Source: Proteobacteria bacterium UBA664
Lineage (GTDB): Bacteria; Pseudomonadota; Gammaproteobacteria; UBA7966
DNA: 22,961 nt
Assembly: GCA_002299125.1 (NCBI GenBank)
Contig: DBNU01000045.1
Coordinates: forward strand, 1-22,961
Reading direction: 5' to 3'
A program made the position numbers and the translations under genes. Position 1 is the first letter of the stretch. Each line of letters starts with the position of its first letter. The notes under the pieces are model-generated. The model was not told where the DNA came from and ran no database searches. It saw only the letters and a list, made by a program, of their open reading frames with translations. Of this stretch, positions 1 to 7,861 are shown piece by piece.

Positions 1-249
1 ACACTCGATGGATGACGCACGCGGCGGCGGGACGGGGTCGTGCCCACCGGCGTGCCAGGGGTGGCAACGCAGCAGGCGGCGTACAGCGTACCAAAGCCCC
101 CGCAGCGGGCCGTGGGCTTCCAGGGCCTGCAGTGCGTAGTGGGAACAGCTTGGGTGGAAGCGGCAATTCGGCCCGAGCACAGGACTCGCCAGCAACTGCC
201 AGGCGCGGATGCACAGGCGTAACGGGAGGGTCAGGAGGGGAGCCGGCAC
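1..249 (-). CDS. yidD: Membrane protein insertion efficiency factor YidD (partial, C-terminus cut by window edge)
   Basis: YidD is a small membrane-associated protein that assists YidC-dependent insertion of inner-membrane proteins. The translated minus strand shows the family core: an amphipathic N-terminal helix, then LGPNCRFHPSCSHYALQAL and RCHPWHAGGHDPVP with the conserved cysteines. The chosen start is GTG at 249, which overlaps the end of rnpA by 19 bp; this is the usual arrangement in the rpmH-rnpA-yidD-yidC series and implies translational coupling. At least 83 residues are present, close to full family length, and the frame is still open at base 1. yidC would be expected just beyond the edge. 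The family call is secure; the start codon is less so. Confidence 0.9.
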   Translation of the reverse strand, partial: MPAPLLTLPLRLCIRAWQLLASPVLGPNCRFHPSCSHYALQALEAHGPLRGLWYAVRRLLRCHPWHAGGHDPVPPPRASSIEC

Positions 250-593
250 CAGAGACTCGCGAGTTCCAGCAGGAGTTCGCGCCCGGGTAGCGCGACCGCT
301 TCCCGGCGTGCCGTCACCACGACATCGCGCTTGCCAATGACCGGATGGTGGCGGCGGAAGGATTCACGGATGAGGCGTTTGAGCCGGTTGCGTTCGACGG
401 CGCTTTTGGAAGTCTTGCGGCTGACGATGAGCCCAAGCCGTGGGCCTTCGTGGTCGTTGGCCTTCCAGGTGACACTGAACGCGCGACCATGCAGCCGACG
501 CCCGGCGAATACACGCTTGAACCTAGCCGCACCGCGCAGGCGCGCGGCCCACGGGTGACGAGCGTCCTGCCCGGGCGGGGACAGATCCGTCAG
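231..593 (-). CDS. rnpA: Ribonuclease P protein component (non-canonical start)
   Basis: RnpA is the protein subunit of RNase P, which trims the 5' leader from pre-tRNA with the RNA subunit. The minus-strand frame shows RFKRVFAGRRL near the N-terminus, then LGLIVSRKTSKSAVERNRLK (the RNR signature) and RLIRESFRR, all diagnostic. It lies directly downstream of rpmH and overlaps yidD. The odd feature is the start. Between the end of rpmH and the conserved core, this frame holds no ATG, GTG or TTG. Upstream, the frame stays open through rpmH but still offers no usual start until far beyond the promoter. The only plausible starts are CTG at 593, which overlaps the rpmH stop as CTGA and gives 120 aa, or CTG at 584, which gives 117 aa. 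I list the former; a sequencing indel remains possible. Confidence 0.87.
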   Translation of the reverse strand: MTDLSPPGQDARHPWAARLRGAARFKRVFAGRRLHGRAFSVTWKANDHEGPRLGLIVSRKTSKSAVERNRLKRLIRESFRRHHPVIGKRDVVVTARREAVALPGRELLLELASLWCRLPS

Positions 594-724
594 ACGGTGA
601 GGCGATGACGGCCCTTGGCGCGACGGGCCCTGATCACCTGACGACCGCCCCGGGTCTTCATGCGGGCGCGGAAACCGTGCGTACGCTTGCGCTTGAGGAC
701 ACTGGGATTGAAGGTCGGCTTCAT
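590..724 (-). CDS. rpmH: 50S ribosomal protein L34
   Basis: This gene encodes bL34, a small basic protein of the large ribosomal subunit. The product is 44 residues, beginning MKPTFNPSVLKRKRTHGFRA and ending in a run of Arg and Lys residues, which matches bacterial L34 in length and sequence. The start is ATG at 724. It is the first gene of the leftward rpmH-rnpA-yidD series and is divergent from dnaA, the classical gene order at a gammaproteobacterial origin. A sigma-70-like promoter lies just upstream. Confidence 0.97.
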   Translation of the reverse strand: MKPTFNPSVLKRKRTHGFRARMKTRGGRQVIRARRAKGRHRLTV

Positions 725-751
725 GACGGCGATCCGCTTTAAGGGGCGTGG

Positions 752-781
752 ACTCTAGCGAGGCTCGGGGGGCAGTGTCAA
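752..781 (-). promoter_or_regulatory. Putative sigma-70 promoter of rpmH
   Basis: Reading the minus strand, a perfect -35 box TTGACA (781-776) is followed after 18 bp by TAGAGT (757-752), four of six matches to TATAAT. Transcription would start near 745, giving a leader of about 20 bases before rpmH. The position fits a strong ribosomal-protein promoter. It is inferred from sequence only. Confidence 0.6.
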
Positions 782-867
782 CGCGCGGCAACGTGGCGAC
801 GAACGTGGCGAAGTGTAAGATGACCGGCCCGGTGGTGTCCCGCCCCGGGCCATCCTCTGAGGTCACG

Positions 868-2250
868 ATGTCTAGCCTGAGCCTTTGGGAGAGCTGCGTC
901 GTCCGCCTCGAGGCCGAACTCCCTCCGGAAGAGGTGCGCAAGTACGTCCTGCCCTTGCAGGCGCAGCAGGAGGGGGCCAGTGTCACTCTCCTCGCGCCGA
1001 ATGGCTTCGTGCGCAACTGGGTCGAGCAACGCCATCTGCCGCGGATCCTGGAAGTGCTGAGCGAGGCGGCTGGTGGGCCAATCCAGGTAAGACTCATCAT
1101 CGGCAGTGTGCAGTCGTCGCGGATCCGTGCGCAGACCGAACAGCCGCCATCGAGGCCGTCGGCTGCGCCCCTGAACGTTACAGCGGGGCAACCAGGCAGC
1201 AATGGCCAGTGGCCGGCCGGTGCCGGTGAGCCGACCGGTCTGAAGGCAGACTACACCTTCGACACCTTCGTCGAAGGCAAGTCGAACCAGTTGGCCAGGG
1301 CCGCGTGCTTCCAGGTAGCCGGCAATCCCAGCTCTGCCTACAACCCACTGTTCATCTGCGGAGGCGTGGGCCTTGGCAAGACCCACCTCATGCAGGCCGT
1401 GGGCAACCGGCTGCGGGAATTACGACCGGGTGCCCGCGTTGCCTACCTGCACTCTGAGCGCTTCGTGGCCGAGATGGTCAAGGCGCTGCAACACAACACC
1501 ATCAGCGAATTCAAGCAGCGCTATCGCTCGGTGGATGCACTCCTGATCGACGACATCCAGTTCTTCGCCGGCAAGGATCGTTCGCAGGAAGAACTCTTCC
1601 ACACCTTCAACGCACTGGTCGAGAGTCAGCGGCAGATCGTGCTCACCTGCGATCGCTACCCCAAGGAGGTCACCGGGGTGGAGGAGCGCCTGCGCTCCCG
1701 CTTCAGTTGGGGCCTGACGGTCGCCATCGACCCGGCCGAACTCGAGACCCGGGTCGCCATCCTCAAGAACAAGGCACAGCGTCAGGGCCTGGAACTGCCC
1801 GACGACGTCGCCTTCTTCGTCGCCAAGCGCTTCCGCTCCAACATCCGTGAACTCGAGGGTGCCCTGCACCGGGTCATGGCCAATGCGTCCTTCCGCAACG
1901 CACCCATCACACTCGATTTCGCCCGCGAATCCCTGGCCGATCTCCTCGCCCTGCAAGAGCGTCAGATCACCATCGACAACATCCAGAAGGTGGTGGCCGA
2001 GTACTTCAACATCCGCGTGAGTGATTTGTTGTCACGCCGGAAGACGCGCTCCGTCGTCCGCCCACGGCAGATCGCCATGGCGCTCGCCAAGGAACTGACG
2101 AGCCATTCCCTGCCGGAGATCGGTACTGCATTTGGCGGGCGGGATCACACGACCGTGCTGCATGCCCAGCGCAAGGTGGCCGAACTCAGGCGATCGGAAG
2201 CGCGGCTGGAGGAGGACTACAACAACCTGCTGCGAGGCCTCTCGGTGTGA
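868..2250 (+). CDS. dnaA: Chromosomal replication initiator DnaA
   Basis: DnaA is the AAA+ ATPase that binds DnaA boxes, melts oriC and loads the helicase. The product is 460 aa, a normal length. Domain I starts MSSLSLWESCVVRLEAELP, as in enterobacterial DnaA, and a variable Pro/Gly-rich linker covers about residues 85-125. Domain III carries Walker A GGVGLGKT (165-172) and Walker B LLIDD (225-229). Domain IV carries the DNA-binding signature LPEIGTAFGGRDHTTVLHA near the C-terminus. The frame is open upstream to 748, but ATG at 868 matches the family N-terminus and has GAGG at 859-862 with 5 bp spacing. The gene is divergent from rpmH and followed by a probable oriC. A TAAGAT at 816-821 could be its -10 box, but no good -35 accompanies it. 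Confidence 0.98.
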   Translation: MSSLSLWESCVVRLEAELPPEEVRKYVLPLQAQQEGASVTLLAPNGFVRNWVEQRHLPRILEVLSEAAGGPIQVRLIIGSVQSSRIRAQTEQPPSRPSAAPLNVTAGQPGSNGQWPAGAGEPTGLKADYTFDTFVEGKSNQLARAACFQVAGNPSSAYNPLFICGGVGLGKTHLMQAVGNRLRELRPGARVAYLHSERFVAEMVKALQHNTISEFKQRYRSVDALLIDDIQFFAGKDRSQEELFHTFNALVESQRQIVLTCDRYPKEVTGVEERLRSRFSWGLTVAIDPAELETRVAILKNKAQRQGLELPDDVAFFVAKRFRSNIRELEGALHRVMANASFRNAPITLDFARESLADLLALQERQITIDNIQKVVAEYFNIRVSDLLSRRKTRSVVRPRQIAMALAKELTSHSLPEIGTAFGGRDHTTVLHAQRKVAELRRSEARLEEDYNNLLRGLSV

Positions 2251-2459
2251 GGGACAAGCTGGGGAAAGCCCTGTCCACAGCCCCCCGGGCTGCCTGTGCA
2301 CAACTCCCGGAGCGCAGTCATCCACAGCTTGTCGGAGGCTTGGCGAGGCCTTTGCGCACAGCCTTGGATGCCAATCAACTGATTGAAATTGAAAGATAAA
2401 TTAGCGCTGTTAGACTTGCGCACAGGCCTAATCATCAGTCTCAGGAAAGATCTTCCATC
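2251..2459. other. oriC: Probable chromosomal replication origin (oriC) between dnaA and dnaN
   Basis: This 209 bp non-coding stretch contains several 9-mers close to the DnaA-box consensus TTATNCACA. TGTGCACAA at 2295-2303 (minus-strand box) and TCATCCACA at 2318-2326 have one mismatch each. CTGTCCACA at 2271-2279 and TTGCGCACA at 2352-2360 and 2416-2424 have two each. An AT-rich tract at about 2372-2412 includes a tandem ATTGAA (2382-2393) and could be the unwinding element. An inverted repeat, GACAAGCT (2253-2260) and AGCTTGTC (2326-2333), brackets the left half. The rpmH-dnaA gap has no comparable boxes, so this side is preferred. The layout resembles origins next to dnaA in other Gammaproteobacteria. 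The call is inferred from motif clustering and gene context; replication start was not measured. Confidence 0.72.
2373..2385 (+). promoter_or_regulatory. IHF-binding-site match in the putative oriC
   Basis: The 13-mer AATCAACTGATTG fits the IHF consensus WATCAANNNNTTR at every fixed position. It also forms a 6 bp inverted repeat, CAATCA/TGATTG (2372-2385). It lies between a DnaA-box-like site and the AT-rich tract, as the IHF bend site does in E. coli oriC. Binding is inferred only. Confidence 0.5.
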
Positions 2460-3563
2460 ATGAAACTTCTGTTGACCCGAGAAGCTCTGCTGCGGCCACT
2501 GAGTACCATCGTCGGAGTGGTAGAGAGACGCGCCAAGGTTCCCATCCTCGGCAACGTGCTCATTCTCGCCGATGAATCCGGCATCGAAATGGTGGGGAGT
2601 GACAACGAGGTAGAGGTCAGTTTCCGCAGTGATCATCCGGTGATGGTGCGAGGGTCGACGACGGTCAACGCCCGCAAGCTGCACGACATCGTGCGCGCCC
2701 TCCCCGAAGGAATCGAGTGCCAGATCGAGCAGGAGGAGAACCATCTGCTGTTGCGGGCGGGGCGGAGCAGATTCTCGCTGGTGACCTTACCGGCGGCCGA
2801 CTTCCCACGCGTGCCCGAGGTAGAGGGGGGGATCCGCTTTGAATTGCCGGCCCGGGCGCTGCGGCGCCTCATCGAACGCAGCCAGTTCGCCATGGCGCAG
2901 CAGGATTTCCGGTATTACCTGAACGGCCTCCTCATCGAATTGGCGGGGGGACGGCTGCGGGCAGTCGCCACCGACGGTCATCGTCTGGCCCTGACCGAGC
3001 AGACCCTGGAGCAGGAGGTCAGCAGCGAATTGCAGCAGTTCATCCTGCCGCGGAAGGGGGTCAGTGAGGCCTTGCGGTTGTTGCCCGATGCCGCTGATGT
3101 GGCGAGTGTGATCATCGCGGCGAGCCACCTGGCGCTGACGGTGGGCCACCAGCGCCTGGTGAGTCGTTTGGTGGACGCCCGTTACCCGGACTACGAGCGG
3201 GTGCTGCCACGCGAGGCGCGGGCGGAGCTGGAGGCCCCGCGTGAAGCGCTGCGACAGGCATTCAACCGGATCGCGATCCTGTCCAACGAGAAATACCGGG
3301 GCATCCGGCTGAATCTCGCGGATGGGCTGCTCAAGGTGTCAGCGCAGAACCCGGAACTCGAAATGGCCGAGGAGGAAATGGAGGTGAAGTACACCGGCCA
3401 GCCGCTGGAGGTGGGCTTCAACGTCAGTTACCTGCTGGAGGCCCTGGCGGCGATGGATGCGGAGATGGTCGCCATCGAGTTCACCGATCCCAACAGTTCC
3501 TGTCTGCTGCGGGCGAGCGAGGGGTCTCTCGATCGCTATGTCGTCATGCCCATGAGGCTTTGA
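2460..3563 (+). CDS. dnaN: DNA polymerase III beta subunit (sliding clamp)
   Basis: DnaN is the ring-shaped dimeric processivity clamp of the replicative polymerase. The product is 367 aa, matching the E. coli clamp (366 aa). It starts MKLLLTREALLRPLSTIVGV and shows family landmarks such as KVPILGNVLI (about 26-36), a central GHRLA-type segment (TDGHRLALTE) and the C-terminal YVVMPMRL, which forms part of the hydrophobic partner-binding pocket. The start is ATG at 2460, with AGGAAA a little upstream at 2443-2448. It lies directly after the probable oriC and 36 bp before recF, so transcription with recF and gyrB is likely. Confidence 0.98.
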   Translation: MKLLLTREALLRPLSTIVGVVERRAKVPILGNVLILADESGIEMVGSDNEVEVSFRSDHPVMVRGSTTVNARKLHDIVRALPEGIECQIEQEENHLLLRAGRSRFSLVTLPAADFPRVPEVEGGIRFELPARALRRLIERSQFAMAQQDFRYYLNGLLIELAGGRLRAVATDGHRLALTEQTLEQEVSSELQQFILPRKGVSEALRLLPDAADVASVIIAASHLALTVGHQRLVSRLVDARYPDYERVLPREARAELEAPREALRQAFNRIAILSNEKYRGIRLNLADGLLKVSAQNPELEMAEEEMEVKYTGQPLEVGFNVSYLLEALAAMDAEMVAIEFTDPNSSCLLRASEGSLDRYVVMPMRL

Positions 3564-3599
3564 GGTGGCTGGATGAAGCCCGGTAGACCTTGAACACGG

Positions 3600-4658
3600 A
3601 TGCGCCTGGAAAGGCTTGAAGTGACGAACGTCCGCTGTGTGGAGCGGGCGGTGCTGGAACCCGGGGCCGGGATCAACGTGCTCGCGGGGGGCAATGGGGC
3701 CGGTAAAACGGCGTTGCTGGAGGCCATCCATGTCCTCGGTGCAGGCCGCAGCTTTCGTTCCGGCGGGCTCCGGGAACTCACGCGGTGGGGTGCCGATGTC
3801 CTGGTGGTCAAGGGCCGGGTTCGTGGCCGTACCGGTGCCTGCGTCATCGGGGTGGAACGTGGGGTAGGGCGGGCGGCAATCAGTGTCGGGAGGCAGCCGG
3901 TCCGATCAGCCGCAGCGCTGGCCCGGGCGGTGCCGCAGGTCGTGCTGGATGTGGGCAGTTCGGAACTCATCGAGGGCGGTCCCAAAGGTCGTCGCCGCTG
4001 GCTTGATACCACGTTGTTCCACGTGGAACCCGGATACCTTGAGTTGTGGCTCGGGTATCATCGGGCGCTGCGACAAAGGAATGCTGCATTGATGACGCAA
4101 GGGCCCTACGGCGGGACAGCATTCGATGGCTTGCTCGTACGGCAGGCCGAGGCCTTGAATGCGCAACGCCAGCGTATGTTTGTTGCGTTGCGGGATTGGG
4201 TGCAGGGGCAGTCGATGGCGCTGCTGGGGGATTCCCTTAAGCTTTCTTACCGGCAGGGTTGGGCTGACGACAGAAGCTTCTCTGCAGAGCTCGCGTCACG
4301 CCTGGATGAGGATCGTCGGGTTGGTGGAACGCTCGTAGGCCCTCATCGTGCCGATGTCTCCCTCAGGGTAGGGGAACGCGGACTGCGGCACCATGCATCC
4401 AGAGGCCAGGGGAAGCTGGCTTCCTGTCTGTTGCTGCTCGCGCAGGCTGCCTGCATCGAGAGGGCCATTGGGGAGCCGCCCTTGCTGCTGGTTGACGACA
4501 TCGCAGCGGAACTCGATGGCGCAGCGCGGCAGCGGATACTTCAGTTCTTGAACGAAAGCGGTGCGCAGGTCTTCCTGACTACGACCGACGTCGGGCTGAT
4601 TCCCGTATCGTCCACGGCAAGAAAGTTCCACGTGGAACACGGCCAACTGGTTGACTGA
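3600..4658 (+). CDS. recF: DNA replication and repair protein RecF
   Basis: RecF is an SMC-like ATPase that, with RecO and RecR, loads RecA at gaps on stalled forks. The 352 aa length is close to E. coli RecF (357). Walker A is GGNGAGKT (residues 30-37). The ABC signature region appears as ASRGQGK in the C-terminal half, and Walker B is LLLVDDIAAELD. The start is ATG at 3600, giving MRLERLEVTNVRCVERAVLE, a typical RecF N-terminus; the Shine-Dalgarno sequence is weak. The gene contains two parS-like palindromes at 4015-4030 and 4624-4639, both read as Phe-His-Val-Glu codons, so one sequence serves coding and a possible chromosome-segregation role. Confidence 0.97.
   Translation: MRLERLEVTNVRCVERAVLEPGAGINVLAGGNGAGKTALLEAIHVLGAGRSFRSGGLRELTRWGADVLVVKGRVRGRTGACVIGVERGVGRAAISVGRQPVRSAAALARAVPQVVLDVGSSELIEGGPKGRRRWLDTTLFHVEPGYLELWLGYHRALRQRNAALMTQGPYGGTAFDGLLVRQAEALNAQRQRMFVALRDWVQGQSMALLGDSLKLSYRQGWADDRSFSAELASRLDEDRRVGGTLVGPHRADVSLRVGERGLRHHASRGQGKLASCLLLLAQAACIERAIGEPPLLLVDDIAAELDGAARQRILQFLNESGAQVFLTTTDVGLIPVSSTARKFHVEHGQLVD
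4015..4030. promoter_or_regulatory. parS: parS-like site for ParB (first copy, in recF)
   Basis: The 16-mer TGTTCCACGTGGAACC is a near-perfect palindrome centred on CACGTG. It differs only in the last base from the full palindrome TGTTCCACGTGGAACA and fits the widespread bacterial parS pattern TGTTNCACGTGNAACA at all but that base. It lies about 1.7 kb from the putative oriC, where parS sites are normally clustered. ParB binding is inferred from the motif. Confidence 0.75.
4624..4639. promoter_or_regulatory. parS: parS-like site for ParB (second copy, 3' end of recF)
   Basis: AGTTCCACGTGGAACA matches the parS palindrome TGTTCCACGTGGAACA in 15 of 16 bases, with only the first base differing. 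It lies near the end of recF and 594 bp after the first copy. Two such matches so close together and next to an origin are unlikely to be chance. Binding by ParB is inferred. Confidence 0.75.
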
Positions 4659-4678
4659 CCAACTGAAGAGGCAAGCCT

Positions 4679-7126
4679 TTGACCGACCATCCGACCGACT
4701 CATCACCCAACCCGGCCTATGACGAGGGCAGTATCCGCATCCTCAAGGGGCTGGATGCCGTTCGAAAGCGTCCGGGCATGTACATCGGTGATACCGATGA
4801 CGGCAGCGGCCTGCATCACATGGTCTTTGAGGTGGTCGACAACAGCATCGACGAGGCCCTTGCCGGCTACTGCGACCGCGTGGAAATCGAACTGCACGCG
4901 GATGGTTCGGTGAGTGTCGCTGACAACGGCAGGGGTATTCCGGTCGGTGAGATGCCGGATGAGGGTCGCTCTGCTGCGGAGGTCATCCTGACCACACTGC
5001 ATTCGGGTGGGAAGTTCGACGAGAATTCTTACAAGGTCTCCGGTGGGCTGCACGGCGTTGGCGTGTCTGTGGTCAACGCCCTCTCCGAAAGCCTGGAACT
5101 CGAGGTGTGGCGGGATGGGGGACACTACCGGCAGTCTTACCGGCACGGGGAGGCGGTTGCGCCCATAACCCGCGTTGCGGCAGCGAACCAGACCGGGACA
5201 TCCATCCGCTTCAAGCCCAGCCCGGCCACCTTTACGCAGACGGAGTTCAGCTTCGAGACGCTTGCCCGTCGATTGCGGGAACTCTCCTTCCTCAACCCCG
5301 GGGTACGCATCGAACTGCGTGATGAGCGCACCGACGAACATGAGCTATTCCACTCCGAAGGTGGAATCGGCGCCTTCGTCGAGCACCTGCAGCGGGTAAA
5401 GACCCCCCTGAACCCCAGCATCATCCGCATTCAGGGAGAGCGGGACGGCATCTCTGTGGACCTCGCACTGCAGTGGAACGATGGTTACACGGAGACGGTG
5501 CTTTGTTACACCAACAACATCCCGCAGCGGGATGGTGGTGCGCACATGGAGGGGTTTCGCTCGGCACTGACCCGCAGCTTCAACCAGTTCCTGGAATCGA
5601 GCGGCATCCAGAAATCCGGCCGCCAGGAGAAGGTGGACATCACCGGTGAGGATATTCGCGAGGGCCTGACGGCAATCCTTTCGGTCAAGGTCCCGGATCC
5701 CAAGTTTTCATCCCAGACCAAAGACAAACTCGTATCCAGCGAAGTGCGCGGTGTGGTCAACTCGCTGGTGGGCGACCGCCTCTCCACTTGGTTTGCCGAA
5801 CATCCCTCAGAATTCAAGATGATAGGCGAGAAGGTGCTGGATTCTGCGCGTGCGCGCGAAGCTGCTCGCAAGGCGCGGGAGCTGTCGCGACGCAAGAGTG
5901 TGCTGGATGTTGCTGGACTCCCGGGAAAGCTGGCCGATTGCCAGGAGCGTGACCCAGCCAGATCCGAGCTCTTCATCGTCGAGGGGGACTCCGCCGGTGG
6001 CTCTGCCAAGCAGGCCCGCGATCGCCGCTTTCAGGCCGTCCTGCCGCTCAAAGGCAAGATCCTGAACGTGGAGAAGGCCCGCTTCGACCGCATGCTGTCC
6101 TCGGCTGAGGTTGGCACGCTCATCACGGCCCTCGGCTGCGGTATCGGTCGTGACGAATACGACCCAGCCAAGGCTCGCTACCACCGCATCATTCTCATGA
6201 CCGACGCCGATGTAGACGGCTCGCACATCCGCACCTTGCTGCTGACCTTCTTCTACCGTCAGATGCTCTCGCTCATCGAGCTGGGTTACATCTACATCGC
6301 GCAACCGCCCCTGTACCGCTTGCAGCGCGGCAAGCACGAGCAATACGTCAAGGACGACACGGAGTTGCAGCAGGTGCTGCGCGACATCGCCCTGCAGGAC
6401 GCCAGTCTGCATCCGGACGCCGATGCAGCAGCGCTGACCGGGGACGGCCTGCGCGATCTCTGTGCGGCTATTCAGACAGCGGATGCGGCAGCCGAGCGGC
6501 TCGAAAGTCGCTACGGTGAGACCTTGATCGAGGTATTGCGCATCTGTCCGCTACTGACCACCGAGGCCCTGCACAACGCCGAGACCTTGCAGGGCTGGGT
6601 GCAACTACTCGACGCGGAGTTACGCAATGCGGAGGACAAAGGCACCCGGGCCTCGGCGCAAAGTGTCCCCGCCAACGAACTGCATGGCCCTCTGGTGCGG
6701 GTGGATTTGCGCATTCACGGGCTGCTGTCGCGTCAGGATCTGGACGCCCGTTTCTTCAATTCACCCGACTACCGGCGCCTGATGGCACGGCCAGAGGGTG
6801 TATCACTGCAACTGGGAAGCAATGCCTGGGTGGCGCGCGGTGAGCGGCAACATGCGGTGCGCGACGCCCGCGAGGCCATCCACTGGCTGCTGGCCGAGGC
6901 GCAGCGTGGGGTGCAGATCCAGCGCTACAAGGGTCTGGGGGAAATGAACCCAGAGCAGCTCGCCGAAACCACCATGCGAACGGAGAGCCGTCATTTGCTG
7001 CAGGTACGAGTAGAAGATGCCCTGGCGGCGGATGAGCTGTTCGTGACCTTGATGGGCGACAAGGTGGAGCCACGTAGGGATTTCATCGACCGTCATGCGC
7101 TGTCAGTGGTGAACCTCGACGTCTGA
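4679..7126 (+). CDS. gyrB: DNA gyrase subunit B
   Basis: GyrB is the ATPase subunit of gyrase, which introduces negative supercoils together with GyrA. The product is 815 aa (E. coli 804). The GHKL ATPase domain shows EVVDNSIDEA (51-60), DNGRGIP (82-88), GGLHGVG (122-128) and the QTK loop (346-348). The TOPRIM domain shows EGDSAGG (435-441) and DADVDG (509-514). The Gram-negative insert precedes the C-terminal QRYKGLGEMNPEQL motif. The only start that keeps the normal N-terminus is TTG at 4679, supported by GAAGAGG at 4665-4671 with 7 bp spacing; the next in-frame ATG would remove the first 33 residues. It lies 20 bp after recF, and its last 34 bp overlap the 3' end of comF on the opposite strand. 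Confidence 0.98.
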   Translation: MTDHPTDSSPNPAYDEGSIRILKGLDAVRKRPGMYIGDTDDGSGLHHMVFEVVDNSIDEALAGYCDRVEIELHADGSVSVADNGRGIPVGEMPDEGRSAAEVILTTLHSGGKFDENSYKVSGGLHGVGVSVVNALSESLELEVWRDGGHYRQSYRHGEAVAPITRVAAANQTGTSIRFKPSPATFTQTEFSFETLARRLRELSFLNPGVRIELRDERTDEHELFHSEGGIGAFVEHLQRVKTPLNPSIIRIQGERDGISVDLALQWNDGYTETVLCYTNNIPQRDGGAHMEGFRSALTRSFNQFLESSGIQKSGRQEKVDITGEDIREGLTAILSVKVPDPKFSSQTKDKLVSSEVRGVVNSLVGDRLSTWFAEHPSEFKMIGEKVLDSARAREAARKARELSRRKSVLDVAGLPGKLADCQERDPARSELFIVEGDSAGGSAKQARDRRFQAVLPLKGKILNVEKARFDRMLSSAEVGTLITALGCGIGRDEYDPAKARYHRIILMTDADVDGSHIRTLLLTFFYRQMLSLIELGYIYIAQPPLYRLQRGKHEQYVKDDTELQQVLRDIALQDASLHPDADAAALTGDGLRDLCAAIQTADAAAERLESRYGETLIEVLRICPLLTTEALHNAETLQGWVQLLDAELRNAEDKGTRASAQSVPANELHGPLVRVDLRIHGLLSRQDLDARFFNSPDYRRLMARPEGVSLQLGSNAWVARGERQHAVRDAREAIHWLLAEAQRGVQIQRYKGLGEMNPEQLAETTMRTESRHLLQVRVEDALAADELFVTLMGDKVEPRRDFIDRHALSVVNLDV

Positions 7127-7839
7127 TCCGGGCTACCTCGCGGCGGATCGGCCAACGCCAGCACACAGGCAGCAACAATTGTTGCGCCCGCCTCCTCGAG
7201 CGCGAGCACATGCGCTGCGAGGGTTGCGCCCGTGGTACAGACATCATCGACCAGCAGCAGACGCGCCCCAGCGAGGCCCGACCAATCGTCCAGAGGCTTG
7301 ATCCTGAGTGCACGACGGGCCGCCCTGCCAAGCCCATGCTGCGCAGCATGGCGGGCATCCGAGGCCCGGAAGGGGATGACGATGGGGGTGGTCCCGAGCG
7401 CAGAGCCGAGGCCCTGGGTGAGTTGCCGGGGTAAATCGATCTGGCGCCGCCGCAGCCTGCGCGGCGCGGTCGGTACCGCACAAGGGGCCGCACCTCGCAA
7501 CAGAAGGCCGATCTCTTCGGGTAGGCGGGTGATGGCCAGGCGGACGATGTAATCGAGGAGTCGCGGTGTGCCTCCCGCTTTGACCTTCGCGATAATGCGA
7601 TCCAAGGGGAAGCGGTAGGCGAATGCCGCGTACACCGGCAGGCGGGCATCCAGCACAAGCCGATGGGTAGCCGGCGTCAGGGCCCAGTGGCGCCACGGCA
7701 GGTCGGCAAGACAGGCAGGGCAGGCAGGTGCAGTACCCTCGATCCGGCGCCGGCACAGGGCGCAAGGGACGGGGCCACGCAAGACGCAGCGCAGGTTGCT
7801 TATGATCCCGGATGCACGAAATCTCGATAGAAATGCCAT
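7093..7839 (-). CDS. comF: ComF family protein (GntX-like phosphoribosyltransferase-fold protein)
   Basis: ComF/GntX proteins join a zinc-binding N-terminus to a type I phosphoribosyltransferase-like domain; in naturally competent bacteria ComF is needed for DNA uptake. From the ATG at 7839 the product is 248 aa. Four cysteines in CALC and CPAC (about residues 26-43) form the zinc finger, and the PRPP-loop motif LLLVDDVCTTGATL lies near the C-terminus, with an arginine-rich stretch (PTAPRRLRRRQIDLPRQL) before it. Starts at 7845 (ATG) and 7848 (GTG) are also possible. The stop is inside the end of gyrB (34 bp convergent overlap). The 5' end lies about 22 bp from bioB, so their promoters must sit inside each other's coding sequence. 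The family is clear; the biological role here is unknown. Confidence 0.9.
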   Translation of the reverse strand: MAFLSRFRASGIISNLRCVLRGPVPCALCRRRIEGTAPACPACLADLPWRHWALTPATHRLVLDARLPVYAAFAYRFPLDRIIAKVKAGGTPRLLDYIVRLAITRLPEEIGLLLRGAAPCAVPTAPRRLRRRQIDLPRQLTQGLGSALGTTPIVIPFRASDARHAAQHGLGRAARRALRIKPLDDWSGLAGARLLLVDDVCTTGATLAAHVLALEEAGATIVAACVLALADPPRGSPDQTSRFTTDSA

Positions 7840-7861
7840 GACCATCACCGAGGCTCGACCA

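Noticed and set aside
725..867. DnaA boxes or an origin in the rpmH-dnaA gap
   Set aside because: No 9-mer close to TTATNCACA was seen there; the dnaA-dnaN gap is much better supported.
594..1202. Long upstream extension of the rnpA frame across rpmH and into dnaA
   Set aside because: It would start inside dnaA and upstream of the rpmH promoter, and the extra sequence resembles no RnpA; it is open only because stops are rare in GC-rich DNA.
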